Of a DNA stretch of 64,000 nt, positions 23,877-35,365 are shown piece after piece (the stretch's first letter is position 1; each line of letters starts with the position of its first letter). The notes beneath the pieces were generated by a model. It was not told the DNA's origin. It saw only the letters and a program-made list of their open reading frames with translations, and searched no databases. The position numbers and the translations under genes are program-made. Source of the DNA: [Mycobacterium] fortunisiensis. Its GTDB lineage: Bacteria > Actinomycetota > Actinomycetes > Mycobacteriales > Mycobacteriaceae. The stretch lies in contig NZ_VOMB01000005.1 of NCBI RefSeq assembly GCF_019050325.1, forward strand, positions 62,001 through 126,000, written 5' to 3'.

Positions 23877-26810
23877 TCAGACCAGTGACTTCGGTCCTTT
23901 GGCCGGGACCGGGGCCTGGCGCTCGTCCTCCCGGAGGAACAGTTCGCGCACCAGCGACCGTGGCCCGGTATCGCGGAGCATTCGGCTGGCCGGCCGCGGC
24001 CGGACTGCCTTAGGCCACCAGAACCACCGTCCGAGCAGTGCGGCGATGGACGGCAGCAGGAATGACCGCACCACCAGGGTGTCGAACAGCAGACCGATAC
24101 CGATGGTGGTGCCGACCTGACCGATGATGCGCAGATCGCTGAAGACCATGGAGGCCATGGTCAGGGCGAACACCAGGCCGGCGTTGGTCACCACCTTGCC
24201 GGTGCCGGCCATGGCGCGGATGATGCCGGTGTTGATGCCGGCGGCGATCTCTTCTTTCATCCGGGACACGAGCAGCAGGTTGTAATCCGAACCCACTGCC
24301 AGCAGCACGATCACGGACATCGGCAGCACCATCCAGTGCAGTTTGATGCCCAGGATGTATTGCCAGATCAGCACGGACAGCCCGAACGACGAGCCCAGCG
24401 AGAGCACCACGGTGCCCACGATGACCAGCGTGGCCACCATGCTTCGGGTGATGAGGAGCATGATCAAGAAGATCAGGCACAGCGCGCCGACCGCCGCGAT
24501 GAGCAGATCGTATTTGGATCCGTCCCGGAAGTCCTTGAAAGTCGATGCGGTACCGGCGATTTCGATCTTCGCGCTGACCAGGGGCGTGGTTTTGAGCGCC
24601 TCTTCGGCCGCCGTCTTGATCGCAGAAACCCGGGCGATGCCTTCAGGGGTGGCTGGGTCGGTCTTGTGGGAGATGACGAGCCGGGCCGATTTCCCGTCGG
24701 GGGACAGGTAGAAGCTCATCGCGCGCTGGAAGTCGGGATTTTCGAAAACCTCGGGCGGCAGATAGAAGGTGTCGTCGTTGTGCGCGGCATCGAAGGCCCG
24801 GCCCATGGCGGCGGCGCTCGTCTGCGAATCGTCGATGACGCTGAAGCTTCCCGACATGGTGCTGTGCATCGTCAGGAGCATGCCCCGCATGGTCTCCATG
24901 CTGGCGATCAGCGGCGGCATCTTGTCGAGCAGCTGGGGCAGCAGAGTGTCCATCTGTTCGGCGATTTTCACGAGGTCGTCCATTTGACCGGTGAGGATGT
25001 CGATACCGTCGAGAGCTTCGAAGATGCTCTTGAGTGCGGAGCACAGCGGGATGTTGTCGCAGTGCTTGTCCCAGTAGAAGTAGTTGCGGATCGGCCGGAA
25101 GAAATCGTCGAAGTCCGCGACGTTGTCCCGCAGCCCCTTCATCATCACAACCATCTCTTTGGTCACGCCGATGGTCTGGTGGGTGATGTCGGTCATCTGT
25201 TGCTGAAGCCCGTACATGTGCTTGGTCAGCTCGATCTGCTGGCCCAGCAGGTCGGCGATCTTGAGCATGTCGTCGACCCGGCGCCGCATCGACTGCATCG
25301 ACTGCTCCTGACCGGCGTTCTGCATGCTGATCAAAAACGGGATCGAGGTGTGCTCGATGGGTTGGCCTTCGGGCCGCGTAATGCCCTGTACCCGGGAGAT
25401 TCCCGGAACCTTGAAGACTGCCTTGGCCAGCTTGTGCAGGACGAGGAAGTCCGCCGGATTGCGCAGGTCGTGGTCGGCTTCGATCATCAGGATCTCGGGC
25501 ATCATCCGCGCTTGGGAGAAATGACGATCGGCGGCCGCGTAACCCTGGTCGGCCGGAATGCCTTTGGGTACGTACTGACGGTCGTTGTAGCTGGTTTGGT
25601 ACATCGGCAGGGCGAGCAGTCCGACGAAGGACACTGCCAACGTCGCTGCCAGGATGGGCCCGGGCCAGCGGACGATCGCGGTGCCGATTCGACGCCACCG
25701 ACCGAACGTGAGTTCTCGCCGTGGGTCGTAGAGCCCGAAACCACCGCCGAGGGACAGAATCGCCGGACCCAGGGTCAGCGCGATCGTCAGTGACACGAGC
25801 ATGCCCACCGCGCAGGGCACACCGATGGTCTGGAAGATGGGCATCCGGGTGAAGCTCAGGCACAGCATGGCGCTGGCGATTGTCAAACCCGAGCCCAGGA
25901 CGACGGGAGCGACACTACGGAACGTGGTGTAGTAGGCCGCTTCCCGGTCGACGCCGGCCTGCCGGGCTTCCTGGTATCGACCGAAAAAGAAGATGCCGTA
26001 ATCGGTTCCGGCCGCCATCGCCAGGGCCACCAGCATGTTGATGGCAAATGTCGAGAGCACGACGACACCGGTGTCGCCGAGGTAGGCGACGATGCCGCGG
26101 GCGGCGAACACCTCGATGCCGACCGCGATCAACAACGACACCACGGTCAGCAGCGAGCGGTAGACCAGCAGCAGGACCGCGAAGATGATCCCGGCCCCGA
26201 TGAAGGTCATCTTCAGGATGGATCGGTCTCCGGAGTGCTGCATGTCGGCGGCCAGCGCGGCCGGTCCGGTGACGTAGGCCTTGATGCCGGGCGGTGGCGG
26301 CGTGCGGTCGACGATGTCGCGTACCGCGGCCACGGAGTTCTGGCTCAGCGTGGTGCCCTGGTCCCCGGCCAAGTTCAGCTGTGCGTAAACGGCTTTGCCG
26401 TCAGCGCTCTGTGCACCCGACGCGGTGAGCCGATCTCCCCACAGGTCCTGGACGTGTTCGACGTGCTCGGTGTCGCTCTTCAGCGCACCCACCAGTTTCT
26501 CGTAGTACTCGTGGGCGTCGGTGTCGAGCGGTTGTTCGCCCTCCAGGATGATCATGGCGAAACTGTCGGAGCTGGAGTCCTTGAAGTTCTCGCCCATGTG
26601 CGTCATGGCCTGGACAGCGGGCGCGTCTTTCGGGCTCATCGGCACGGAGTGCTCGCGGCCCACCTGTTCCAGTGACGGCACGGCGAACGTCACCAGCAGG
26701 GTCAGCGCCGTCCACATCAGGATGATGAGCGGTGACAGCTTGCGAATGACCCGTGCCGGCAAGGGGTGTCGATCGGCTGGGGGCTCCGTGCCGAGTTGAT
26801 GGGCGGCCAT
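23877..26810 (-). CDS. mmpL4b: MmpL4b-type RND lipid transporter
   Basis: 977 residues. ATG 26810 follows directly on the stop of mmpL4a. The protein has the MmpL plan: one N-terminal membrane helix ([20 protein letters not shown]), a large periplasmic loop, five helices including [18 protein letters not shown], a second large coiled-coil-rich periplasmic domain (about 420-720), then helices with [17 protein letters not shown]. The Asp-Tyr pairs in GTDYG and GSDYN are the proton-relay residues of the family. In GPL loci two MmpL4 proteins with MmpS4 export glycopeptidolipid to the outer membrane. Assignment of a versus b is by position. Confidence 0.92.
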   Translation of the reverse strand: MAAHQLGTEPPADRHPLPARVIRKLSPLIILMWTALTLLVTFAVPSLEQVGREHSVPMSPKDAPAVQAMTHMGENFKDSSSDSFAMIILEGEQPLDTDAHEYYEKLVGALKSDTEHVEHVQDLWGDRLTASGAQSADGKAVYAQLNLAGDQGTTLSQNSVAAVRDIVDRTPPPPGIKAYVTGPAALAADMQHSGDRSILKMTFIGAGIIFAVLLLVYRSLLTVVSLLIAVGIEVFAARGIVAYLGDTGVVVLSTFAINMLVALAMAAGTDYGIFFFGRYQEARQAGVDREAAYYTTFRSVAPVVLGSGLTIASAMLCLSFTRMPIFQTIGVPCAVGMLVSLTIALTLGPAILSLGGGFGLYDPRRELTFGRWRRIGTAIVRWPGPILAATLAVSFVGLLALPMYQTSYNDRQYVPKGIPADQGYAAADRHFSQARMMPEILMIEADHDLRNPADFLVLHKLAKAVFKVPGISRVQGITRPEGQPIEHTSIPFLISMQNAGQEQSMQSMRRRVDDMLKIADLLGQQIELTKHMYGLQQQMTDITHQTIGVTKEMVVMMKGLRDNVADFDDFFRPIRNYFYWDKHCDNIPLCSALKSIFEALDGIDILTGQMDDLVKIAEQMDTLLPQLLDKMPPLIASMETMRGMLLTMHSTMSGSFSVIDDSQTSAAAMGRAFDAAHNDDTFYLPPEVFENPDFQRAMSFYLSPDGKSARLVISHKTDPATPEGIARVSAIKTAAEEALKTTPLVSAKIEIAGTASTFKDFRDGSKYDLLIAAVGALCLIFLIMLLITRSMVATLVIVGTVVLSLGSSFGLSVLIWQYILGIKLHWMVLPMSVIVLLAVGSDYNLLLVSRMKEEIAAGINTGIIRAMAGTGKVVTNAGLVFALTMASMVFSDLRIIGQVGTTIGIGLLFDTLVVRSFLLPSIAALLGRWFWWPKAVRPRPASRMLRDTGPRSLVRELFLREDERQAPVPAKGPKSLV

Positions 26811-29690
26811 CTACTGCTGCTGATTCAGGAGCAGGGCCCGCACCAGCGGTCGTGGCCCGGTGGACCGGAGCATCGAACTGGCGGGGCGGGGGCGCACCTT
26901 CTGCGGCCACCAGAACCAGCGTCCCAACAGGGCGGCGATGGACGGGGTCATGAAAGCGCGCACGATCAAGGTGTCGAACAGCAGCCCGATCCCGATGGTG
27001 GTGCCCACCTGACCGATGCTGAGCAGGTCGCTGACGACCATGGAGCCCATGGTGAATGCGAACACCAGGCCGGCCGTTGTCACGACCTTGCCGGTCCCGC
27101 CCATCGCGCGGATGATCCCGGTGTTGATGCCGGCGGCCAGTTCTTCTTTCATCCGGGCGACCAGCAGCAGGTTGTAGTCCGACCCCACCGCCAACAGGAT
27201 GATCACCGACATCAGTAGCACCGACCAGTGCACTTGGATGCCCAGCAGGTATTCCCAGACCAGGACGGACAGGCCGAAAGATGCTCCGAGTGAGAGCAAT
27301 ACGGTGCCGACGATGACGACCGCGGCCACCAGGCTTCGGGTCATGATCAGCATGATGCTGAAGATCAGGCAGAGTGCGGCGACCACGGCGATCATCAGGT
27401 CGAATCGTGAGCCGACGACGATGTCCTTCGTCGAGGCCGCGGTGCCGGTGAGGTAGATCTTCGAGTCCTCCAGCGGAGTCCCCTTCAGACCCTCCACGGC
27501 CGCGGTGGTGATGGCATCGACGCGTGCGAGCCCCTCGGGTGAGGACGGATCACCCTTCTGGGACACCAGCATCCGGACGGCTTTTCCGTCGGGCGAGACG
27601 AATATCTCCAGGATCCGCTGGAAGTCCTTGTTCTCGAAGACCTCCGGCGGGATGTAGAAGGAGTCGTCGTTCTTGGCGGCGTCGAATGCCTTGCCCATCA
27701 CCGTGGAATTGCCGTTCCCGTCGGTCATCTGGCCGAACACGCCGGACATGGTGCTGTGCATCGTCAGCATCATCGACCGCATGCTCTCCATGATCGAGAT
27801 CATTGCCGGGAACTGGCTGATGATCTGCGGCAGGATCACGTTGAGCTGGTCGAGGTTGTCGACCAGTTCGTCCAGTTTGTCGCTGACCTCGTCAACACCG
27901 TCGATGGTGTCGAAAACGCTTCTGATCGACTGGCAGACGGGGATGTCGAAGCAGTGGGGCTCCCAGTAGAGGTAGTTGCGGATCGGTCGGAAAAAATCTT
28001 CGAAGTCCGCGATGTGGTCGCGCAGATCCTTGGTGATCGTCTGCATTTCTTTTGTGTTTTCGACCATGTCGCTGGTGGTGGCCGCCATCTGCTTCATCAG
28101 GTCGTACATCTGCCGCATGATCGTGATGGTTTCGGCCAACATGTCGGCCTGTTTGAGCATGTCGTCCATGCGCAGATCCTGGAAGTGCATGAACTGCTGC
28201 TGGCCCGCCTGTTGCATGCTGAGCAGGTAGGGGATCGACGTGTGCGCGATGGGGGTGCCCTCGGGCCGTGTGGCGGACTGCACCTTTGATACGCCCGGAA
28301 CCGCGAGGATGGCTTTGGCCAGCTGCTCCAGCACGAGGAAATCTGCCGGATTGCGTAGGTCGTGATCGGATTCCATCAGCAGGATCTCGGGCATCTTCAT
28401 CGCGGATTCGGGGAAATGCCGGGCCGCGGCCGCCAATCCTTCGCTGGCCGGGATGTCCTTGGGAATGAACTGCTGGTCGTTGTAGCTCGGCGTGTACCCC
28501 GGCAGGGTCACCAGGCCGATGAACGAAATCGCCAATGTGGTCACGAGAATGGGGCCCGGCCACCGCACGATCGCGGTGCCGACCCGGCGCCAGCCGCGCA
28601 CCTGGAATCTGCGTTTGAGCTCGAACATGCCGAAACGGCTGCCGAGTGCGATGGTCGCCGGCATCAGCGTCACGGCGACCGCAACCACCACCACAACGCC
28701 GACCGCGCACGGGGCGCCCAGGGTGCTGAAGATGGCCAGCCGGGTGAAGCTCAGGCAGTAGATGGCGCCGGCAATCGTCAAGCCGGAGGCCACCACCACC
28801 TTGGTGACCCCGCGGTAGGCGGTGTAGTAAGCCGTCTCCTTGTCTTCGCCGGCCTGGCGCGCTTCCTGATAGCGGCCGAGGAAAAATATGCCGTAGTCCG
28901 TTCCAGCTGCAATGGCCAGGGAGACAAGGAGATTGACCGCGAAGGTGGTGAGGCCGAGAAACTCGTAGTGGCCCAGGAGCGCGACGACGCCGCGGGCGAG
29001 CTGCAACCCGACCCCGACCGTCAGCAACAGGACGATGACGGTGACGATCGAGCGGTACACCAGCAGCAGCGTGATGAAGATGACCCCGACGCTGACCAAT
29101 GTCGTGACGATGACGGTCCGGTCGCCACTGTTGCCCATGTCGGTGGCCACCGCCGCCGGCCCGGTGACATACGCCTGCACCCCGTCCGGCGCCGGCGTCG
29201 ACCCGACAATGTGTTGTACGGCCTCGACTGATTCGTTGCCCAAGGTCTGGCCCGGGCTGCCGGCAAGGTCCAGCTGGACGTAAGCGGCTTTGCCGTCGGC
29301 GCTCTGCGCGGCGCCCGCCGTCATCGGGTCACCCCAGAAATCCTGGATGTGCGCCACGTGCGTCGAATCGGCTTTGAACTGGCTGATCAGGTTGTCGTAG
29401 TACCGGTGGGCCTCATCGGCGAGTTTGTCCTGGCCTTCCAAGACCACCATCACGATGCTGCCGGCGTCGGATTGGTCGAAGGCTTCGTTGATCCGCACCC
29501 CGGCCTGGTAGGACGGGGCGTCGGTCGGGTTCAGCGAAACCGCGTGCTCTTTTCCGACCTGCTCGAGCGGGGGGATGAAGGCGCCCAGCGCGAACATGAT
29601 GCCGAGCCAGGCCAGGATGACCAGCGGCGAGAACCGGCGGATGATCCGGGCGGCGAGTGGCTGCGTGGGGGGCAGCTGGTGGGTGCTCAT
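26811..29690 (-). CDS. mmpL4a: MmpL4a-type RND lipid transporter
   Basis: 959 residues from ATG 29690, which overlaps the mmpS4 stop as ATGA. The plan is the same as in the neighbouring Mmp[20 protein letters not shown] as first helix, [18 protein letters not shown] and [17 protein letters not shown] with the paired Asp-Tyr relay, and a periplasmic domain with long helices ([19 protein letters not shown]). The two MmpL proteins share extended identical stretches, so they derive from a tandem duplication. Coupling to mmpS4 and to mmpL4b shows one export unit. Confidence 0.92.
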   Translation of the reverse strand: MSTHQLPPTQPLAARIIRRFSPLVILAWLGIMFALGAFIPPLEQVGKEHAVSLNPTDAPSYQAGVRINEAFDQSDAGSIVMVVLEGQDKLADEAHRYYDNLISQFKADSTHVAHIQDFWGDPMTAGAAQSADGKAAYVQLDLAGSPGQTLGNESVEAVQHIVGSTPAPDGVQAYVTGPAAVATDMGNSGDRTVIVTTLVSVGVIFITLLLVYRSIVTVIVLLLTVGVGLQLARGVVALLGHYEFLGLTTFAVNLLVSLAIAAGTDYGIFFLGRYQEARQAGEDKETAYYTAYRGVTKVVVASGLTIAGAIYCLSFTRLAIFSTLGAPCAVGVVVVVAVAVTLMPATIALGSRFGMFELKRRFQVRGWRRVGTAIVRWPGPILVTTLAISFIGLVTLPGYTPSYNDQQFIPKDIPASEGLAAAARHFPESAMKMPEILLMESDHDLRNPADFLVLEQLAKAILAVPGVSKVQSATRPEGTPIAHTSIPYLLSMQQAGQQQFMHFQDLRMDDMLKQADMLAETITIMRQMYDLMKQMAATTSDMVENTKEMQTITKDLRDHIADFEDFFRPIRNYLYWEPHCFDIPVCQSIRSVFDTIDGVDEVSDKLDELVDNLDQLNVILPQIISQFPAMISIMESMRSMMLTMHSTMSGVFGQMTDGNGNSTVMGKAFDAAKNDDSFYIPPEVFENKDFQRILEIFVSPDGKAVRMLVSQKGDPSSPEGLARVDAITTAAVEGLKGTPLEDSKIYLTGTAASTKDIVVGSRFDLMIAVVAALCLIFSIMLIMTRSLVAAVVIVGTVLLSLGASFGLSVLVWEYLLGIQVHWSVLLMSVIILLAVGSDYNLLLVARMKEELAAGINTGIIRAMGGTGKVVTTAGLVFAFTMGSMVVSDLLSIGQVGTTIGIGLLFDTLIVRAFMTPSIAALLGRWFWWPQKVRPRPASSMLRSTGPRPLVRALLLNQQQ

Positions 29691-30304
29691 GCGGCCTTCA
29701 ACATGCAGGAGGCAAAGGCGCTGACTTGGTGGGTCACGATCTTCTCGGACTTGACCTCGTTGTCGACGAGGATGCGGCAGCCGATGGTGTCGCTGTCGCC
29801 TTGTGCGGCAATGCTTCCGATGCCCGCTGCGGCGCTGATCGGGAATTCCAGCGTCCACGGCAGGCTGACGTCATCGGCGTTGACGGGGTCGCCGTTGGCG
29901 TCGAAGTAGCTGAGATGGGCGAGGGTGCCCGGCGGCCCGAAGACTTCGTACCGTAGGTGTTTGGGGTCGAACGGGACGGTCTCTTCCTGTGACGAGTCGG
30001 CGTAGGAGACGGTCTTGTGGGAGCCGAACATGCCGTGCAAGCGCCAGACGGTAAAACCTCCGGCCGTCATGACAGCCGCGATCACCAGGGGGATCCAGAG
30101 CTTCTTCAGGAACCTGAGGGCGGGCGGTGTCGAGTTTCGACGGCGCTTGCGGGGGCGGCTGTTCTCCCGGGGTGCAACTGAGGGGCGGTGAGCCCGACGC
30201 CGCAGGACGAGTCGGCGGCGAGCGCTTTGGCCAGCGTCGCGGCTGCCCGCGGTGGCGATGTCGAACCTAGCTGGCTCGACATCGGGCAAACGGACTTCGC
30301 TCAC
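29687..30304 (-). CDS. mmpS4: MmpS4-type transport accessory protein
   Basis: 205 residues from GTG 30304. An Arg-rich cytoplasmic N-terminus of about 65 residues ([24 protein letters not shown]) is longer than in most MmpS proteins, so an internal start is possible. One membrane helix follows ([19 protein letters not shown]), then the MmpS beta-sandwich: [63 protein letters not shown], ending [11 protein letters not shown]. MmpS4 is needed for assembly of the GPL export machinery at the pole. It is the first gene of the operon, with a long promoter region upstream. Confidence 0.92.
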   Translation of the reverse strand: MSEVRLPDVEPARFDIATAGSRDAGQSARRRLVLRRRAHRPSVAPRENSRPRKRRRNSTPPALRFLKKLWIPLVIAAVMTAGGFTVWRLHGMFGSHKTVSYADSSQEETVPFDPKHLRYEVFGPPGTLAHLSYFDANGDPVNADDVSLPWTLEFPISAAAGIGSIAAQGDSDTIGCRILVDNEVKSEKIVTHQVSAFASCMLKAA

Positions 30305-30790
30305 TACTACCTAACCTTCCCGTCACCCGACGCGTTTCCGCGCCCGGCTCCACCGCCGGGGCGGTGCCTGCAACGACCTGTTTCGCCGCGAAGCGTCACG
30401 TTACGAACAACGTGGTTGCTGTCACGGCAGCGAACTGTGCGTAGAGCTAACCACGCTGGTGGTCCAATATTGACGCGTGCGTGACATAACAGGGGATGGT
30501 AATGCAGGGCGGGACGGGGCGGGGTGGAAATTCTGCCGATGTAGGCCGGACCCGGGTGGCATCGGCGTGCGCCGCGGCCGCGGTCCGGTGGCCGCGCCAA
30601 CTCGGAAGGTTCATTGCTGACGGTTTGCTGAATGTGGCCACCTGCGCATACCTGGCGATGGGTAGCGGAATTCTGGCGAAGGCGCCCCGCGGTGTACCCG
30701 CCCGACTGCTAGGGTCCTCTGTTACGGAGACGTCAATTGATGTCGAACCGGCCACCCACCGGATGACCCAACGCGCGGAATGAGCGATCC
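30305..30790. other. 486-bp divergent interval between mmpS4 and MFS pump
   Basis: This must hold the mmpS4 promoter and the pump promoter. At 30729-30744 lies GACGTCAATTGATGTC, a near-perfect palindrome carrying the CGTCAATT motif seen elsewhere in the cluster, 46 bp before the pump start. An open frame at 30496-30783 on the plus strand (95 codons, starting MVMQGGTGRGGNS) lacks a clear domain and a good ribosome-binding site. It is not called as a gene. Confidence 0.6.
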
Positions 30791-32308
30791 ATGCCGGCCG
30801 AATCGACCACGCTGTCTCGTAGCGGGACAGACGTTCGGTCCTGGCTGCGGTCGCGCGAGTTCCTCGGCCCGGTCTGCGCGATCGGCGGTGTCCAGCTGAT
30901 CGCCTCGATGGACGGCCCCGTCGTGGTGTTCGCGCTGACCAAGATCCAAGCCGAACTCGGCCTGTCCGATGCCGGACGCAACTGGGTGATCACCGCGTAC
31001 ATCCTGGCCTTCGGCGGGTTGATCCTGTTGGGCGGCCGACTCGGGGACACCATCGGCCGCAAGCGAATCTTCATCTTCGGGGTCGCGCTGTTCACCTTTG
31101 CCTCGGTGCTGTGCGCGAGTGCCTGGGACGGCGGCGTGCTGGTATTCGCCCGGCTGTTGCAGGGTGCCGCCGGCGCGATCGTCGCACCGACATGTGTGTC
31201 GTTGACGGCCGCGGCGTTCCCCAAAGGCCCGGCCCGCAATGCGGCGGCCGGCGTGTTGGGCGCCACGGCGGTGATCGGCGCGGTGACAGGTCTGGTGGTC
31301 GGCGGGGTGCTGACCGGGGTGTCCTGGCGGCTGGCGTTCGTGGTGAATGTGCCGATCGGGCTGTTGGTGATCTGGCTGGCCGCCACCATGCTGCAGGAGA
31401 CCCAGAAGGAGCGGATGCGGCTGGATGTCGCGGGTGCGGTGCTGGCGACATTGCTCTGTACCGCAGCGGTTTTCGGGTTGTCGATGGCGCCGGAGAGGGG
31501 GTGGTTGTCGGCCACGACGATCATCGCCGGTCTGGTCACAGCGGTGGCTTTCGTGGCGCTGGTCGCGGTGGAGACCGCGGCCGTCAACCCCATCGTGCCG
31601 CTCAACCTGTTCGGCGATCGCAACCGGTTGGCCACGTTCGCGGCCATGTTCCTGGTCCGCGGGGTGGCTTTCGCGTTGACGGTGGTGATCGCGGTGTATG
31701 TGCAGACCGTCATGGGCTACAGCCCGCTGCGCGCCGGTATCAGCTTCATCCCGTTTGCCATCGCGATGGCGGTGGGCGCGGTGGTGTCCTCGCGCCTGGT
31801 GGTGGTGTTCTCACCCCGGGTGGTGGTGATCGGGGCCAGCACCCTGGTACTGGGCGCGGTCACCTACGGTGGCTTGGCGTTTCACCATGGCATCCCGTAC
31901 TTCCCGAATCTGGTGGTGCCGATGGTCGTGGGCGCCATCGGCATCGGCATCATCAACGTCCCTCTCGGCCTGTCCCTGATCGCCAGCGTCGACCTGGACC
32001 GCATCGGTCCGGCCTCGGCGATCGCGGTGATGTTGCAGAGCCTCGGCGGACCCGTGGTGTTGACCGTCGCCCAGATCGTCATCACGTCGACCACACTGCA
32101 TTTGGGCGGCGCCGACGGACCGGTGGGGGCCATGACCGCCGCTCAGCTCTACGCGCTGGACCACGGCTACGCCTATGGCCTGCTGGCACTGGCCGGGCTG
32201 ATCGTCGTGCTGGGCGCCGTGGCGCTGCTCATCCGCTACAGCGCGCAGGAGGTGGCGCATGCCCAGAAAGTGAAGAACGAGGCCGAGTCGGCTGCCCCCG
32301 GACCGTAG
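30791..32308 (+). CDS. DHA2-type (14-helix) MFS transporter
   Basis: 505 residues from ATG 30791. Fourteen hydrophobic segments are visible. Family motifs: LGGRLGDTIGRKRIFIFG (motif A, between helices 2 and 3), RLLQGAAGAIVAPTCVSLTA (motif B region) and GAVTGLVVGGVLTGVSWRLAFVVNVP (motif C, antiporter signature). These pumps export drugs or lipids with proton exchange. It sits divergent to mmpS4 and ends directly at the stop of the acyltransferase gene. Export of a cluster product or intermediate is possible but not shown. Confidence 0.88.
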   Translation: MPAESTTLSRSGTDVRSWLRSREFLGPVCAIGGVQLIASMDGPVVVFALTKIQAELGLSDAGRNWVITAYILAFGGLILLGGRLGDTIGRKRIFIFGVALFTFASVLCASAWDGGVLVFARLLQGAAGAIVAPTCVSLTAAAFPKGPARNAAAGVLGATAVIGAVTGLVVGGVLTGVSWRLAFVVNVPIGLLVIWLAATMLQETQKERMRLDVAGAVLATLLCTAAVFGLSMAPERGWLSATTIIAGLVTAVAFVALVAVETAAVNPIVPLNLFGDRNRLATFAAMFLVRGVAFALTVVIAVYVQTVMGYSPLRAGISFIPFAIAMAVGAVVSSRLVVVFSPRVVVIGASTLVLGAVTYGGLAFHHGIPYFPNLVVPMVVGAIGIGIINVPLGLSLIASVDLDRIGPASAIAVMLQSLGGPVVLTVAQIVITSTTLHLGGADGPVGAMTAAQLYALDHGYAYGLLALAGLIVVLGAVALLIRYSAQEVAHAQKVKNEAESAAPGP

Positions 32309-33718
32309 TTACTCGACGTCGCCGGTCAGCTCGAACTCCGCCAGTGTCCGTGCCACCAACTCCCGCAACGCTTCCCGGGTGGTCACACCGCCCGGTTGGT
32401 AGGCCAGCACGTGGATGCAGACCTTGTCGAGTGCTGGTGCGGTGAGAAACTGCACTTGCAGCTGACCACCGATCCGCTCCAGCCACTGCCGGGTTGCGTG
32501 TTGCCGGGTACCCCGTGCGTATCCGTATGAGCATTGGGTGCCGTCGGGCCGGGTGATGTCGGAGCCGACGTCGCCGAAGTTGGAGCACACGACCGGGTGA
32601 TCGGGGTCGTCGAGGGCCCAGTTGACCATCTGCTGCCACGCCTTCTTCGGCGTGAAGGGCGTCAGCGGTGCCAACGCCGCTGCCTCATCGGGTGCTTCCT
32701 TGACCGCGGTCAATGCCTGCTTGATGTCGGCGCGGACGCCGCGCAGATCTGTGGTCACCACCGCGGGATCGACCCGGATTCGGGCGAATGACACTGCGAT
32801 GGCGCGGGTATCACCGAACGTCCGGTCGTTCACGATGGTCTGCACGCAGACCGTGCCGTCACTGTCGTGCCGAAATCCCGTGCCGTCACCGAGTTTTGCA
32901 GTGAACGCGGCGGTCAGCACATTGGTGGTGCCGCCCAGGGCTTTCGCGCGGGCGTCCCAATCTGAGATCTTGACCCAGGCCGTGACGCCGGGCAAAACGA
33001 CGTGTTCGTCTCCGGCCGCCTCGATGACGGCGGCGGGACGCGTAGTTGCCGAGCGGGAATCCTCGCGCCGGCGGCGCCGGGCTTCCTTTGCTGCGGCGAC
33101 AATCGCGCGGGCCACGTCGGGAATGTCCCGGGCCGTCTGGCCGGCATCCTCGACCAGCGCCCCCAGCCGTGAACGGGAGCGCGGCGCCGGGTAGTCGGGA
33201 CGGGTCCCGACGCCGAGAATCGCCTCGACCACCGCGACGGCCGCCCCGATGCCGTCCATCACATAGTGCGACATCACCAGGGTGACCGCCGTCGAGCCGT
33301 CCGAGAGCGGAAGGACGCCCATGTGCCAGCCCGGCCCGGCTTCCGGGTCGACGGGAAGCTGTGAGCGTTCGTCCAGCCAATCGTTGAGTTCGCTTCGGGG
33401 TCGGGGGGATTCGGCAATGTCGATGTCGGCCGACCACTGTGCGGCCACCCACCGGTACGGGCCGAACGGTAACGGTGAACGTTCGATGAGCCGGCCCAAG
33501 ATGCCGCGATTGAGGTTCTGGTGCAGCTGCGCGAGGCCGTCGAAGTTGACCGGGTGCTCGTACACCCAGGCCACCTGCATGACCTCCTTCTGGCCGGCGG
33601 CGCGGTGCCCGGCGTAGAAGCCCTGGTCGAGCAATGCCATCCGGTTGTCCACCGCTGCCGAACCGTTGGACGCATGATTGGCAGACGCTGCCTCAGCGAG
33701 ACGTACCCGAGTTGCCAT
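32309..33718 (-). CDS. HxxxDG acyltransferase (condensation/WS-DGAT-like fold)
   Basis: 469 residues from ATG 33718, which has GGAGG seven bases upstream. A start at 33760 is less likely. The catalytic motif is VMSHYVMDGIGAAVA (HxxxDG) at about 150. Downstream segments FTAKLGDGTG, IVNDRTFGDTRAIAVSFARIRVD and VVCSNFGDVGSDI match the second half of the condensation/wax-ester-synthase fold. Mycobacterial members (Pap, Tgs families) transfer acyl groups to sugars or alcohols; GPL loci carry such an acyltransferase (pap3). It is convergent with the pump and divergent from the first Gtf. Which substrate it acylates is unknown. Confidence 0.8.
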   Translation of the reverse strand: MATRVRLAEAASANHASNGSAAVDNRMALLDQGFYAGHRAAGQKEVMQVAWVYEHPVNFDGLAQLHQNLNRGILGRLIERSPLPFGPYRWVAAQWSADIDIAESPRPRSELNDWLDERSQLPVDPEAGPGWHMGVLPLSDGSTAVTLVMSHYVMDGIGAAVAVVEAILGVGTRPDYPAPRSRSRLGALVEDAGQTARDIPDVARAIVAAAKEARRRRREDSRSATTRPAAVIEAAGDEHVVLPGVTAWVKISDWDARAKALGGTTNVLTAAFTAKLGDGTGFRHDSDGTVCVQTIVNDRTFGDTRAIAVSFARIRVDPAVVTTDLRGVRADIKQALTAVKEAPDEAAALAPLTPFTPKKAWQQMVNWALDDPDHPVVCSNFGDVGSDITRPDGTQCSYGYARGTRQHATRQWLERIGGQLQVQFLTAPALDKVCIHVLAYQPGGVTTREALRELVARTLAEFELTGDVE

Positions 33719-33965
33719 TGACCGGCCTCCGATGACACTAGATTTGCTCGTGACGTTCAATGGGCGAGATCCGCCCGGTCACGGAGCGACAGCGTAGCGG
33801 ATCTGCCACCGTTGCTCGCCGGTTTCGGGCGCAGGCGAAAACTTCGGGATTCCGGGCTGCGTGCGCGCGCATCGGGTTACGCTCCCAAGCGGCTGCGCCG
33901 GGCGGTTGAGGCTCTCCCACTTTCATCCCGCAGAACGCGCACGGGACTGAAAGGCTCGGATTCCC

Positions 33966-35264
33966 ATGAAGTTTGTACTCGCCTTCTATGGAACTCGCGG
34001 TGATGTGGAGCCCGGCATCGCGCTGGGTTGCGAGCTGGCCCGCCGGGGCCACGACGTTCGGATGGCAGTCCCGCCGGACCTGATCGGTTTCGCCGAGTCG
34101 GTCGGACTCAACGCCACCGCCTATGGGCCGGACAACCAGGCCTGGCTGGAGTCGACGCGCAACTTCTGGGGCCGGGTGTTCCGCAACTTCTGGCGGATCA
34201 ACGAAGTGAAACGGTTGTTGCGCGAGTCGCGCGAGCCCGGCATCCGGGCCTGGGCGGAGATGACCGCGACGCTGACGTCGCTGGTGGACGGGGCCGATGC
34301 GTTGGTGACCGGCATGAGCTATCAAGAGCTTGCCGCCACCGTCGCGGAGTACCGCGACGTTCGGTTGGCCACCCTGTTGTGGTTTCCGATCCGGGTGAAC
34401 GGCCAGTTGGTGCCGAACCTGCCGGCGCCGGCGGTCCGTGCGGCGATGAAGGTCTACGACCGGTTGGTGTGGCGCGGGGTGCGCAAGGCCGATACCGCGC
34501 AGCGCCGTGAGCTGGGCCTCCCGAGGGCGACGGGCCCTGCGCCGCAACGGATCGCAGACCGCGGCGCGCTGGAGATCCAGGGCTACGACGAGGTGTGCTT
34601 TCCCGGGCTGGCGGCCGAGTGGGCGCAATGGGCGCAGCAGCGCCCGTTTGTCGGGACCCTGACCCTGGAGCTGGCGACCGGCGCCGACGAGGACGTCGCA
34701 TCGTGGATCGACTCGGGAACCCCGCCGATCTTCTTCGGGTTCGGCAGCATTCCGGTCGAGTCGCCGGCCGACACCATCGCGATGATCGCGGGCGCGTGTG
34801 CACAGTTGGGTGAGCGGGCCCTGGTCGGCGCCGGCTGGAGTGACTTCGCCGATGTGCCCCAGTTCGAACACGTCAAAGTGGTGGGCGCGGTCAACTACGC
34901 CACGATCTTTCCGGCTTGCCGCGCGGTGGTGCACCACGGCGGCGCTGGTACCACCGCTGCGGGCCTGCGTGCCGGGGTCCCCACCCTGGTCCTGTGGATG
35001 GCCGATGTCCAGTTGATCTGGGGCGCCGCGGTCAAGCGACTGAGGGTGGGCACCGCTCGGCGCTTCTCCTCCGCAAACGAAAAATCACTGGTGGCAGACC
35101 TGCGAACCATCCTCGCGCCGGATTACCGCACCCGGGCCCGTGACGTGGCCGCCCGGATGACCAAACCAGCCGAAAGCGCGGCTGCGGCCGCTGATCGGCT
35201 GGAGCGATTCGCGGCCGGTGCACGGGTTGTCGACGCAGCTCAGGCTGATATCGGCGACGACTGA
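33966..35264 (+). CDS. GT1-family glycosyltransferase (GPL Gtf type)
   Basis: 432 residues. The start is MKFVLAFYGTRGDVEPGIALG, the characteristic N-terminus of the GPL/rhamnosyl Gtf group and related GT1 enzymes. The donor-binding domain shows [17 protein letters not shown] (about 255) and VVHHGGAGTTAAGLRAGVP (about 320, HHGGAGT nucleotide-sugar site). It is one of three closely related Gtfs in this window. In characterised GPL loci these transfer 6-deoxytalose to allo-threonine, rhamnose to alaninol, and an additional rhamnose. Which role this copy has cannot be read. It begins a plus-strand unit with the TylF methyltransferase. Confidence 0.93.
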   Translation: MKFVLAFYGTRGDVEPGIALGCELARRGHDVRMAVPPDLIGFAESVGLNATAYGPDNQAWLESTRNFWGRVFRNFWRINEVKRLLRESREPGIRAWAEMTATLTSLVDGADALVTGMSYQELAATVAEYRDVRLATLLWFPIRVNGQLVPNLPAPAVRAAMKVYDRLVWRGVRKADTAQRRELGLPRATGPAPQRIADRGALEIQGYDEVCFPGLAAEWAQWAQQRPFVGTLTLELATGADEDVASWIDSGTPPIFFGFGSIPVESPADTIAMIAGACAQLGERALVGAGWSDFADVPQFEHVKVVGAVNYATIFPACRAVVHHGGAGTTAAGLRAGVPTLVLWMADVQLIWGAAVKRLRVGTARRFSSANEKSLVADLRTILAPDYRTRARDVAARMTKPAESAAAAADRLERFAAGARVVDAAQADIGDD

Positions 35265-35365
35265 GCGGAAAATCTTGGCGGCGATTCAGGAAACTACTGA
35301 CGCCATCGTCAATAGCGGTTTAGAGTCAGCGCTGCTACTGCCACCATGCGAGATAGAGGCACATC

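Noticed and set aside
24336..25793. A 485-codon plus-strand open frame opposite mmpL4b
   Set aside because: Antisense of a clear MmpL; rich in Gly/Asp/His/Gln with no recognisable fold.
30496..30783. 95-codon plus-strand frame between mmpS4 and the MFS pump
   Set aside because: No domain, weak ribosome-binding site, and it lies in the region that must hold two promoters. Kept only as a note.
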